This document shows, in pieces, positions 49,827-58,032 of a stretch of 64,000 nucleotides of DNA. The position numbers and the translations under genes were made by a program. This DNA is from Streptomyces sp. RKND-216 (GTDB lineage: Bacteria; Actinomycetota; Actinomycetes; Streptomycetales; Streptomycetaceae): the NCBI RefSeq assembly GCF_004795255.1, contig NZ_SSBQ01000002.1, positions 3,750,001 through 3,814,000 on the forward strand, in the 5' to 3' direction. Position 1 is the first letter of the stretch. The number at the start of each line of letters is the position of its first letter. The notes under the pieces were generated by a model. It saw nothing but the letters and a program-made list of their open reading frames with translations. It did not search any database and had not been told where the DNA came from.

Positions 49827-52800
49827 TCAGGTGGGGGAGGCGTGGCGGGTCGGGGCGGCGGCCGGGCGGGCTGCGCGGGTCATCGCGCTGGCCAGGAGGG
49901 CGAGGTCGGTCGGCCCGTTGCCCAGTTCGCGGACCGTGCGGCGGGTCGGGGGGTCGCCCGCCCGCGCCCAGTCGAGCGGGACGACCGTCGGCCGGAGTGT
50001 GGCCGTGCGGGGGATGCGCCCGGAGACGCGCCCGCCCTGGAAGGGGAGGGAGGTGCCGTCCGGGAGGCGCAGGGAGCCGCGACCGGGAACCGGGTCGTCG
50101 CCGTCGCGGCCGGTGAGACGCACCTCGAACGCGGCGCCGCGCGCCGTCGCGGTGTCGGCGACGGCGTCGGGGCGGCCGGAGGCGGCGATCAGGTGCACGC
50201 CGAGCCGCGCACCGTCGCGGGCCACGGCCTCCAGCGCGCGGACGACCGAACCGGCCGACGGCCGCCCCGGGTTGCCCAGCGCCGGGTCGACCAGGGTGTC
50301 GAAGTCGTCGACCAGGACGACGAGTCGGGGCAGTGGGGGCCCGGCGTGGCGTGCCGTGCCTGCTGTGCCGAGCGGGCGGCGAGGGGAGACCACGCGGGTG
50401 GCGTCCGGCGGAGGGCTGTCAAAGGACCGGCCCTCCGCGACGAGTTCGGCCCGGCGTTTCAGCTCGGCGCTGAGCGACTGGGCGAACTCCCGCATCCGCA
50501 CCGGGTCGCCGGCGACGAGGTGGTCACCGGCGGGCGGCAGGTCCGCGCACGCGGACAGGCCGCCGCCGGCGGCCGCGCGATCCGCGTCGCCGTCGACGAT
50601 CATGAGGGCGAGCCGGTCGGTGGGGGTGTCGGCGGCCAGCGAGGCGGCAACCGCGCGCAGCAGCTCCGTCTTGCCCGAACCGGCAGGGCCGGTGAGGAGG
50701 AGGTGCGGGTGCGTGGCGGTGAGCGCGGCAGTGACCGGACCTCGCGGCCCCGCTCCCAGGGTGAGCGGCAGTCGTGTCGGCTGCGCGGCGGAAGCCGCCC
50801 ACCGGGAGAGCAGCGCCGACGGGGTGGCGCGCGCCAGGCCCAGCTCGTCGAGCAGCCGGCATGTCCGGGGCAGGGCGGCCGGGACGCGCGGAACGTCGGC
50901 GGCTGGGGACCCGGGCGGGGAGCCGTCGGCCTCGCGCAGCGGTGCCAGGGCGCGTGCGAAGCGCTCGGCCCAGGCGGCGGACACGCCGTCCATGGTGGCC
51001 ACCGTGCCGTCCGCGTGCCGACGGCCGGGGCGCACTATCCGTACGGCGGTCGCCACCGCGCCGCTGAGCAGCGCGAACGTGCCGCACGAGCGGAACGGCG
51101 GTGACGCCTCACCGGCGGCGCGGACAGTGTCGTCCAGCGGGGAGGCCGGTGTCGCCGACGGCGTCTCGGCCAGGCACAGCACATGGATGCCCGCCGCGGC
51201 GCCCTCGGCGGCCAGCCGGGCGACGGCGTCCCGCACAGGGGCCGGGCCGGGGTCGCCGTCCACGACCAGGACGGTGCGCGGGCCCCGGTACGCGGCGGGG
51301 GAGACGGATGCGGTTTCGTCGAGGCGGCGGACCAGTTCGCTCGTGCGGGCGGCGGCCTGGTCGCAGTCGTAGGCGACGAGCAGTCGGCAGTCCTGTCCGT
51401 GCGCGGGCCGTACGTGGGGCAGCCAGCCGAGCCAGGCCCACTCCCGGGTGCGGTCGGCCACGTCGCGCGCACCGTCGGCGGCGATGAGCACGGTCTCCAG
51501 CGCGCCGGGCCCGTGCAGGGCGGTGAGTTGGGCGAGGAGCGCGCGGGCGAGCGCGGCGAGCCGTGTGCGGGGCCCGGCCATGCCGAGGGAGCCGGAGGTG
51601 CGGAGATCGACGGTGACAGGCTCACCCGGCCCGTGGCTGCGGTGCGCGATGCCGATCCGCACGGTCAGGGCGTGCGGGTGCTGCGGCCCGCGCTCCCACA
51701 GCAGGGGGCCGGGGCCCAACGCGGTGAGCAGCACGGTGGCGAGGTCGGGCTGCGTCACGTCCCGCGCGGCGGGGCCGCCTTCCTGTGGCCCGGTGGCGCG
51801 GTGGGCGGCAGCCCCGCTGCGCGCGTCGAGACCCGGCGCCGCCTCCGCCCGCCAGGTCGCCCATTTCCGCGCCCAGCCGGTGAGCCCTCTGCCCAACGGC
51901 GCTGACGGCTCCGACGGCCCCGATGGCGCGGCGTCGCGGTGCGCGGCCTCCGGTTCCGTGCGGCGGCCGTCCGCGACAGACGAGCCGGGCGGTCCGGGGG
52001 GTCCGGGCGGTCCGGTCGTCGGGTCCTGGCCGCGACGGGCGGCGGCTCCGCCGCCTGGGGCGCGGCTGGGCGGCGGAACGCTGAGCGTTCCCGGCGCCTC
52101 CGGGCCGGTCACGGGACTGGGTGCCGGAGCCGGCTCGCCGGGGCCGCCGTCGGCGCCGGGGACTCCAGGCTGGGTGAGGCGGAGGCGGCCCTCGCCGTCC
52201 GGGACGGTGCCGAGCGGTACCGCGTCGCCCTCGGAAGTCTGGACGCGCGCCGCGGACTCGCCGAGGCGGACGGTGGCCCCCGCCCGCAGCGGCACCGTGC
52301 GGCCGCTCGGCACGTCCGAGCCGTCGAGCGCCGTGCCGTTGGTCGACTCCAGGTCGGTCACGGTGAGCTGCCCGGAGTCGGTGACCGTCACCGCGCAGTG
52401 CAGCCGGGAGACATCGGGGTCGTCGAGGGGCACGTCGGCTTCCGCGGAGCGGCCCAGCGTGACCCGTCCGCCGTGCAGGAGGTGCACGCCGCCCGCGTCG
52501 GGTCCGGCGACCACGTGCAGCCGGGCCCGCGCGCCGCCGGGCGCCTCCGCGTGCGCGGCGGGGGAGGGGGTGTACAGCGACACCTCCGCGCCGTCTACCA
52601 GCGGCGGTACGCCGACGATCTGCCGATGCGGGTCCAGCCGGTGTTCGCCGACGTACACCGGCACCGTCTCGTGACCCCGGTCGCGGTCGCGTTCGGGGCG
52701 CTCGCTCCGCTCGGCGCCGTCCGGCGCCCCGGCAGCCGCGGCGACCAGCCCCTCCGCGATGGTGGCCAGGACGGTGCCGCTCGGGGCCGTGACGACGACG

Positions 52801-52862
52801 TCGGTCGCACGCGCGGCGGCCTGCCCGCCGCGCGACGCCAGGACGCCCAGACGGATCTGCAT
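49827..52862 (-). CDS. FHA domain plus EssC/FtsK-like ATPase protein
   Basis: A 1011-residue protein. N-terminal part (1-100) resembles the start of EssC proteins. The FHA domain at about 115-205 has VTLGRSAEADVPLDDPDVSR, LH and STNGTALDG, the residues used to bind phosphothreonine. A Pro/Gly-rich linker (220-400) follows. A first FtsK-like domain (about 415-640) has the EssC-type landmark WAWLGWLPHVRP, but its P-loop position reads GMAGPRTR, lacking Gly-Lys. A second ATPase domain has an intact Walker A (GPAGSGKTE near 722) and Walker B (LVVLVDDFD near 847). Start ATG has GAGGGA upstream. It diverges from pkaA, whose product may phosphorylate a ligand of the FHA domain. No WXG100 genes are nearby. 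Confidence 0.87.
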   Translation of the reverse strand: MQIRLGVLASRGGQAAARATDVVVTAPSGTVLATIAEGLVAAAAGAPDGAERSERPERDRDRGHETVPVYVGEHRLDPHRQIVGVPPLVDGAEVSLYTPSPAAHAEAPGGARARLHVVAGPDAGGVHLLHGGRVTLGRSAEADVPLDDPDVSRLHCAVTVTDSGQLTVTDLESTNGTALDGSDVPSGRTVPLRAGATVRLGESAARVQTSEGDAVPLGTVPDGEGRLRLTQPGVPGADGGPGEPAPAPSPVTGPEAPGTLSVPPPSRAPGGGAAARRGQDPTTGPPGPPGPPGSSVADGRRTEPEAAHRDAAPSGPSEPSAPLGRGLTGWARKWATWRAEAAPGLDARSGAAAHRATGPQEGGPAARDVTQPDLATVLLTALGPGPLLWERGPQHPHALTVRIGIAHRSHGPGEPVTVDLRTSGSLGMAGPRTRLAALARALLAQLTALHGPGALETVLIAADGARDVADRTREWAWLGWLPHVRPAHGQDCRLLVAYDCDQAAARTSELVRRLDETASVSPAAYRGPRTVLVVDGDPGPAPVRDAVARLAAEGAAAGIHVLCLAETPSATPASPLDDTVRAAGEASPPFRSCGTFALLSGAVATAVRIVRPGRRHADGTVATMDGVSAAWAERFARALAPLREADGSPPGSPAADVPRVPAALPRTCRLLDELGLARATPSALLSRWAASAAQPTRLPLTLGAGPRGPVTAALTATHPHLLLTGPAGSGKTELLRAVAASLAADTPTDRLALMIVDGDADRAAAGGGLSACADLPPAGDHLVAGDPVRMREFAQSLSAELKRRAELVAEGRSFDSPPPDATRVVSPRRPLGTAGTARHAGPPLPRLVVLVDDFDTLVDPALGNPGRPSAGSVVRALEAVARDGARLGVHLIAASGRPDAVADTATARGAAFEVRLTGRDGDDPVPGRGSLRLPDGTSLPFQGGRVSGRIPRTATLRPTVVPLDWARAGDPPTRRTVRELGNGPTDLALLASAMTRAARPAAAPTRHASPT

Positions 52863-53304
52863 CGGTCCCTCCCGCTTCCCACCACCGCGTGCGTCTGCTC
52901 CCGCAGGCGCTCTCCGGCATCCTCGCATCCGGCGCCGACATCCGGCCGCGCCCGCACCGCCACATGATCTTGATTGGCGCGTTCGGTGCGCAAGGTGTCC
53001 GAGGGGGATTGTGCGTGATCCGGCCGCGATCGGTCCGGCCCCGAGGGTGATCGCTCCCGGTCTCCGTCGCCGGGGTCCCGCCGGTGTGGGAGATCCCCCG
53101 GTCTTTTCGCCGCGGGGGCTCTCGTCCGGTGTCCGGGAAGACGCCCGCGCGGGAACCTGCGGCCCCGCCCGCACGTCTTCGACAGGAATGCGGTCGCCCC
53201 TGGGCCCGCAGGGCCCGCGTACGATCGCCTCGGCCCGGCCGCCGCCCGGCGCGACGGCCGTACAGTGGGCGGGACAGCAGTGCGAGACCCAAGGAGCGCA
53301 TGAC
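52863..53304. other. Divergent promoter region between the FHA-ATPase gene and pkaA
   Basis: About 440 bp. On the minus strand TTGCGC (52988-52993) and AGATCA about 17 nt further are a possible promoter for the ATPase gene, inside a locally AT-richer patch (CATGATCTTGATTGG). On the plus strand TACAGT (53261-53266) is a possible -10 for pkaA. No gene is supported here. Confidence 0.45.
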
Positions 53305-55014
53305 GTGCGGCCGGTAGGCAGCAAGTATCTCCTCGAGGAGCAGCTCGGGCGCGGGGCCACAGGCACCGTGTGGCGGGCGCGGCAACGGGAGGTCGCTGGG
53401 GACGAGGCCGCGGTCGCCGGGCACCCCGGTGAGGCCGTGGCGATCAAGGTCCTGCGCGAGGAGCTCGCCCACGACCCCGACGTGGTGATGCGCTTCCTGC
53501 GTGAGAGGTCCGCCCTGCTGCGCCTCACCCACCGCAACATCGTCCGCACCCGCGACCTCGTCGTGGAGGGCGACCTGCTGGCACTGGTGATGGACCTGGT
53601 CGAGGGCCCCGACCTGCACCGCTACCTGCGGGAGAACGGCACGTTCTCACCGGTCGGCGCCGCCCTGCTGACCGCCCAGATCGCCGACGCGCTGGCCGCC
53701 AGCCACGCGGACGGTGTGGTGCACCGCGATCTGAAACCGGCCAACGTGCTGCTGGCCGAGGGCCCGGACGGCATGCACCCGATGCTCACCGACTTCGGCA
53801 TCGCCCGCCTCGCCGACTCGCCCGGCCTCACCCGCACCCAGGAGTTCGTCGGCACCCCGGCCTACGTGGCGCCCGAGTCGGCCGAGGGCCGCGAGCAGAC
53901 CTCCGCCGTCGACGTGTACGGCGCGGGCATCCTGCTCTACGAACTCATCAGCGGACGCCCGCCGTTCGGCGGCGACTCCACCCTGCAGGTGCTGCGCCGC
54001 CACCTCGACGACGAGCCGCAGCGTCCCCCCGGTGTCCCCGACCCGCTGTGGACGGTGATCGAGCGCTGCCTGCGCAAGCAGCCCGCCCAGCGCCCCAGCG
54101 CCGTCAACCTCGGGCGTGCCCTGCGGACGGTCGCGGCGGGCATCGGCGCGCAGGCCACCCCGCAGCAGGCGGGCGCCGCGATGGGCGTCGCCGCGCTGCT
54201 CGCGCCCGACCCCGAGCCGACCACCGTGCCGGACGGCCGACTGATCGGCGAGTCCGCGCCGACCGAGGTCCTGCCGCAGGGCGGCGCCGCCGCGTACGAC
54301 GGTCACAGCGGCCCGGGGCAGGGCGGCTACGGGTACGACCCGAACGCCGCCACCAGCGTGATGCCGCAGACCGGCGGACCCGGCGGCCATGGCGGGCCCG
54401 GCGGCTCCGAGGACGCCACCCGTGTCATGCCCACCGGCGGTCCCGGCGGACCGGGCGGGCCGCAGCAGTACCCCGAGCAGCCGCCGCAGCCGGAGGGCCC
54501 CCACCCGTGGGAGAGCCAGCTGCGTGCGGCCCGCGACCGCAACGAGCAGACCCAGGTTCAGCCGCTCGACCCGTCCCTCGACCCGCTGCGCCGCCGCCCC
54601 CAGCGCCGGGCCCAGCAGCCCCCGCCGCCGGCGCGCCCGCAGCAGCAGCGTCCGCAGCCCCGCCGGCAGTCCTACGGCGGCGCCCCGGAGGCGCCGTCCC
54701 GCCCGCCGGCGCGCCGCCCCGAACAGCCCGCCCCGCAGCGGTACGAGCCCCGGCGTCCCGCGCCGCGCGAGGCACCGGCCCGCGAGCCGCGCCGTCGCAG
54801 CGCGAACCCGACGCGCATCCCGGGCCTGGGCTGCCTGAAGGGCTGCCTGGTCTCGATCCTGATCCTGGTCGTCATCGCCGTGCTGGTGTGGAACTTCACG
54901 CCGCTGCCGGAGTGGTGGGAGACCGGTCAGCAGTGGTGGGATCAGACCAAGGAGTTCTTCAACGACGTCGGCGACTTCTTCAGCAGCGCCGAGGACGCCA
55001 CGGGCGGGCAGTAG
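53305..55014 (+). CDS. pkaA: Serine/threonine protein kinase PkaA
   Basis: A 569-residue membrane-anchored Hanks-type kinase. The kinase domain is at about 8-275: Gly-rich loop LGRGATGTVW (14-23), ATP Lys48 in AIKVL, catalytic HRDLKPANV (140-148), DFG at 163-165, then GTPAYVAPE and VDVYGAGILLYELISG. A Pro/Gln/Gly-rich cytoplasmic region (about 290-495) precedes one TM helix near 511-531 (GCLVSILILVVIAVLVW) and a short extracytoplasmic tail without PASTA repeats. The GTG start has AAGGAG 8 nt upstream; the nearby ATG at 53300 stops at once. The symbol comes from the conserved pkaA-pkaB-prfB order of S. coelicolor. Confidence 0.92.
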   Translation: MRPVGSKYLLEEQLGRGATGTVWRARQREVAGDEAAVAGHPGEAVAIKVLREELAHDPDVVMRFLRERSALLRLTHRNIVRTRDLVVEGDLLALVMDLVEGPDLHRYLRENGTFSPVGAALLTAQIADALAASHADGVVHRDLKPANVLLAEGPDGMHPMLTDFGIARLADSPGLTRTQEFVGTPAYVAPESAEGREQTSAVDVYGAGILLYELISGRPPFGGDSTLQVLRRHLDDEPQRPPGVPDPLWTVIERCLRKQPAQRPSAVNLGRALRTVAAGIGAQATPQQAGAAMGVAALLAPDPEPTTVPDGRLIGESAPTEVLPQGGAAAYDGHSGPGQGGYGYDPNAATSVMPQTGGPGGHGGPGGSEDATRVMPTGGPGGPGGPQQYPEQPPQPEGPHPWESQLRAARDRNEQTQVQPLDPSLDPLRRRPQRRAQQPPPPARPQQQRPQPRRQSYGGAPEAPSRPPARRPEQPAPQRYEPRRPAPREAPAREPRRRSANPTRIPGLGCLKGCLVSILILVVIAVLVWNFTPLPEWWETGQQWWDQTKEFFNDVGDFFSSAEDATGGQ

Positions 55015-55219
55015 CACCCTCCGGACGGCACGTCACCGGGGAGATTTGTCGACTCCGGGAGGGTAAAACCCTCGCATTCACGACATATCACCCCCGTTCT
55101 CCCGCCCACAGGGGTCCACGGCGCGTACTTTGTCGCCGTGCGGCCCCTCTTCCGTGACGGCGGGGCCGGTCACTCGGCGCACTCGGCTCACCCCACCCGG
55201 CTTCAGCGAGGGACGGAAC

Positions 55220-56548
55220 GTGGCACGGAAGATCGGCAGTCGCTACACCGCTCGGCAGATCATCGGACGCGGCAGCGCGGGCACCGTATGGCTCGCGGAC
55301 GGCCCCGACGGCCCGGTCGCCGTCAAGCTGCTGCGGGACGACCTGGCCTCGGACGAGAACCTGGTCGACCGCTTCGTGCAGGAACGGGCCGCGCTGCTCT
55401 CCCTCGACCACCCGCACGTCGTCGGCGTGCGCGACCTGGTCGTGGACGGCGCCGACCTGGCCCTGGTCATGGACCTGGTCCGGGGCACCGACCTGCGCAC
55501 CCGGCTGGAACGCGAACGACGTCTTGCGCCCGAGGTCGCCGTCGCGATCTGCGCGGACGTCGCCGACGCGCTCGCCGCCGCCCACGCCGCGGGCGTCGTC
55601 CACCGTGACGTGAAGCCGGAGAACGTGCTGCTCGACGCACACGGCCCCGGCGGGCCGGGCGGAGCGCCGCCGGCCCTGCTCACCGACTTCGGCGTGGCCA
55701 AGCTCATCGACTCGCCCCGGCGGCGGGCCGCCGCAGGGCTCCCGGCGGGCGCCGCGGGGGGCGCCTCGGGGCCGGGCGCGGCGACGGGGGGCGAGCGCGC
55801 CCCGCGCGGACTCATCGGCACCCCCGACTACCTGGCCCCCGAACTCGTCGAAGGGCTGCCGCCGCGTGCCTTCGTCGACGTCTACGCCCTCGCGACCGTG
55901 CTCTACGAGCTGCTCGCCGGATTCACGCCGTTCGGCGGCGGACACCCCGGCGCGGTGCTGCGGCGGCACGTCACCGAGACCGTCGCCCCGCTGCCCGGCA
56001 TCCCGGACGAGCTGTGGCAGGTCGTCCACCAGTGTCTGGCGAAAGCCCCGGCGTCCCGCCTGCGCGCCCCCGAACTGTCGGAGCGGCTGCGCGAGGTGCT
56101 GCCCCTGCTGCGGGGTCTGCCGCCGCTGGACATCGACGACCACCAGGACGAGCCGTACGACGCCGCCGACGGTGCCGCACCCGCCGTCGCGGGCGCCGAC
56201 GAGGCGGCCGTACCGGCGCAGGTGCGACCGGAGCCGGGACGCGCCGCGGTGCCGCTGGTGCGCAGCAGCGCGGGCCCCGACGCGAACCGCGACACCCACA
56301 CCTCGATGCGGGTGCCCGGCGCGGACGAGCTCGCCGGCGGCGCCCACGGTACGGCGCGCACGCCGCGGGCGGCGGGTGCGCGACGGGCCGGGTCGGCGCG
56401 CAACCGTGCGGCCGCCGCGGGGCGGCGGCGCCTGGTGCTGGCGGTCGCGGGAGTCGCCGTCGCGGCGGCGGTCGGCGTCGGAGGGTGGCTCGCGGCCGGG
56501 GATGACGGCACCTCGACGCGCCCCGCGCCCGCCGTCCAGCAGCCCTGA
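55220..56548 (+). CDS. pkaB: Serine/threonine protein kinase PkaB
   Basis: A 442-residue Hanks-type kinase. Gly-rich loop IGRGSAGTVW (15-24), ATP Lys36 in AVKLL, catalytic HRDVKPENV (128-136), DFG at 156-158 and APE at 206-208. The segment between DFG and APE is about 50 residues, longer than usual because of a Gly/Ala/Pro-rich insert (about 168-195). A disordered region (300-415) leads to a C-terminal TM helix (LVLAVAGVAVAAAVGVGGWLA) and a very short outer tail. The GTG start follows GAGGGACGGAAC. It lies 205 bp after pkaA; this gap may hold its own promoter. Confidence 0.91.
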   Translation: MARKIGSRYTARQIIGRGSAGTVWLADGPDGPVAVKLLRDDLASDENLVDRFVQERAALLSLDHPHVVGVRDLVVDGADLALVMDLVRGTDLRTRLERERRLAPEVAVAICADVADALAAAHAAGVVHRDVKPENVLLDAHGPGGPGGAPPALLTDFGVAKLIDSPRRRAAAGLPAGAAGGASGPGAATGGERAPRGLIGTPDYLAPELVEGLPPRAFVDVYALATVLYELLAGFTPFGGGHPGAVLRRHVTETVAPLPGIPDELWQVVHQCLAKAPASRLRAPELSERLREVLPLLRGLPPLDIDDHQDEPYDAADGAAPAVAGADEAAVPAQVRPEPGRAAVPLVRSSAGPDANRDTHTSMRVPGADELAGGAHGTARTPRAAGARRAGSARNRAAAAGRRRLVLAVAGVAVAAAVGVGGWLAAGDDGTSTRPAPAVQQP

Positions 56549-56587
56549 CCGCGGGGCCGCCCCCTCCGCTTCCCCCGCACGACGGGT

Positions 56588-56627
56588 CCGGGGAGCCCCG
56601 GGCCCCGCTGCGGCGCCGCAGCGGGGC
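56588..56627 (+). terminator. Terminator after pkaB
   Basis: A small stem CCGGGG-AG-CCCCGG is directly followed by a perfect 26-bp palindrome (GCCCCGCTGCGGC at 56602-56614 and its complement to 56627). Together they would form a very stable structure 40-80 nt after the pkaB stop. Confidence 0.8.
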
Positions 56628-56662
56628 GCCCCCGGAGGGGCCGGGTCCGCCGGGCCAGCCGT

Positions 56663-56677
56663 TAGGCTGGGGGCGTG
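56663..56677 (+). promoter_or_regulatory. Leaderless-type -10 element at prfB
   Basis: TAGGCT at 56663-56668 sits 6 nt before the GTG start codon of prfB. There is no convincing Shine-Dalgarno sequence. This TANNNT placement is typical of actinobacterial leaderless transcripts, whose start site coincides with the start codon. Confidence 0.5.
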
Positions 56678-57793
56678 GCAGTCGTCGATGTATCCGAAGA
56701 GCTGAAGTCCCTCTCCTCCACCATGGAGTCGATCGAGGCAGTCCTCGACCTGGACAGGCTGAGGGCCGATATCGCCGCGCTCGAGGAGCAGGCGGCGGCC
56801 CCCGACCTGTGGGACGACGTGGACAACGCCCAGCAGGTCACCAGCAAGCTGTCCTACCTTCAGGGCCAGCTCCGCAAGGCCGAGGACCTGCGGTCCCGCA
56901 TCGACGATGTCGGCGTGCTCTTCGAGCTCGCCGAGGACGAGGGCGACGCCGACGCCCGCGCCGAGGCGGAGCAGGAACTGGCGAGCGTCCGCAAGGCCGT
57001 GGAGGAGCTGGAGGTCCGGACGCTGCTGTCCGGGGAGTACGACCCGCGTGAGGCCGTGGTCAGCGTCCGCGCCGAGGCGGGCGGTGTCGACGCCGCCGAC
57101 TTCGCCGAGCAGCTGATGCGGATGTACCTGCGCTGGGCCGAGCGCAAGGGTTACCCGACCGAGGTGTTCGACATCAGCTACGCGGAGGAGGCGGGCATCA
57201 AGTCCGCGACCTTCACCGTGAAGGCGCCGTACGCCTACGGCACGCTCTCCGTCGAGCAGGGCACGCATCGCATGGTCCGGATCTCGCCGTTCGACAACCA
57301 GGGCCGTCGCCAGACGTCGTTCTCCGGCGTCGAGGTGCTTCCCGTGGTGGAGCAGACGGACCACATCGACATCCCGGAGAACGAGCTCCGCATCGACGTG
57401 TTCCGTTCGTCCGGTCCGGGCGGCCAGTCCGTCAACACCACGGACTCCGCCGTGCGGATGACGCACATCCCGACCGGCATCGTCGTGTCGTGCCAGAACG
57501 AGAAGTCGCAGATCCAGAACCGCGCCGCGGCCATGCGGGTCATGCAGGCACGCCTCCTCGCCCACCGGCGGGAGGAGGAGCAGGCCAAGATGGACGCGCT
57601 CAAGGGCGACGGCGGCAACTCGTGGGGCAACCAGATGCGTTCCTACGTGCTGCACCCGTACCAGATGGTCAAGGACCTGCGGACGGAGCACGAGGTCGGC
57701 AACCCGCAGGGCGTGCTGGACGGCGACATCGACGCGTTCCTCGAGGCGGGCATCCGCTGGCGCAAGCAGCAGGAACAGGCCGGGCAGAACTGA
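56675..57793 (+). CDS. prfB: Peptide chain release factor 2
   Basis: A 372-residue class I release factor for UGA and UAA. The anticodon-like tripeptide SPF is at 204-206 (RISPFDNQ), and the catalytic GGQ is at 249-251 ([10 protein letters not shown]). The coding frame is continuous, without the internal UGA frameshift site that regulates prfB in many bacteria. The start is GTG. It follows pkaB, as in S. coelicolor. Confidence 0.97.
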   Translation: MAVVDVSEELKSLSSTMESIEAVLDLDRLRADIAALEEQAAAPDLWDDVDNAQQVTSKLSYLQGQLRKAEDLRSRIDDVGVLFELAEDEGDADARAEAEQELASVRKAVEELEVRTLLSGEYDPREAVVSVRAEAGGVDAADFAEQLMRMYLRWAERKGYPTEVFDISYAEEAGIKSATFTVKAPYAYGTLSVEQGTHRMVRISPFDNQGRRQTSFSGVEVLPVVEQTDHIDIPENELRIDVFRSSGPGGQSVNTTDSAVRMTHIPTGIVVSCQNEKSQIQNRAAAMRVMQARLLAHRREEEQAKMDALKGDGGNSWGNQMRSYVLHPYQMVKDLRTEHEVGNPQGVLDGDIDAFLEAGIRWRKQQEQAGQN

Positions 57794-58032
57794 TCCGCGT
57801 CCCACGCAACACCCGTCCCGGCGATCTCCGAACGGTAACGATTTCCCGGCGTCCGGCCGCGCCAGTGGTCTGGGCCAGTGCCGCACCGCAGGCCCCGCAC
57901 GTGCCCCGCGCAAAACGCACGTCCGCGCTCCGACATGCGGTGCGGCGAAGTCGTGCGCGGTAGTTGACCATCGGGCACGGGGTCGGTTCACCTGAGGCGG
58001 TTCACTCGGAACCACTTCGAGGAGGCTGCACC

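Noticed and set aside
49792-51372. A 526-codon plus-strand open frame opposite the FHA-ATPase
   Set aside because: No domain or ribosome binding site; the minus-strand frame has Walker and FHA motifs.
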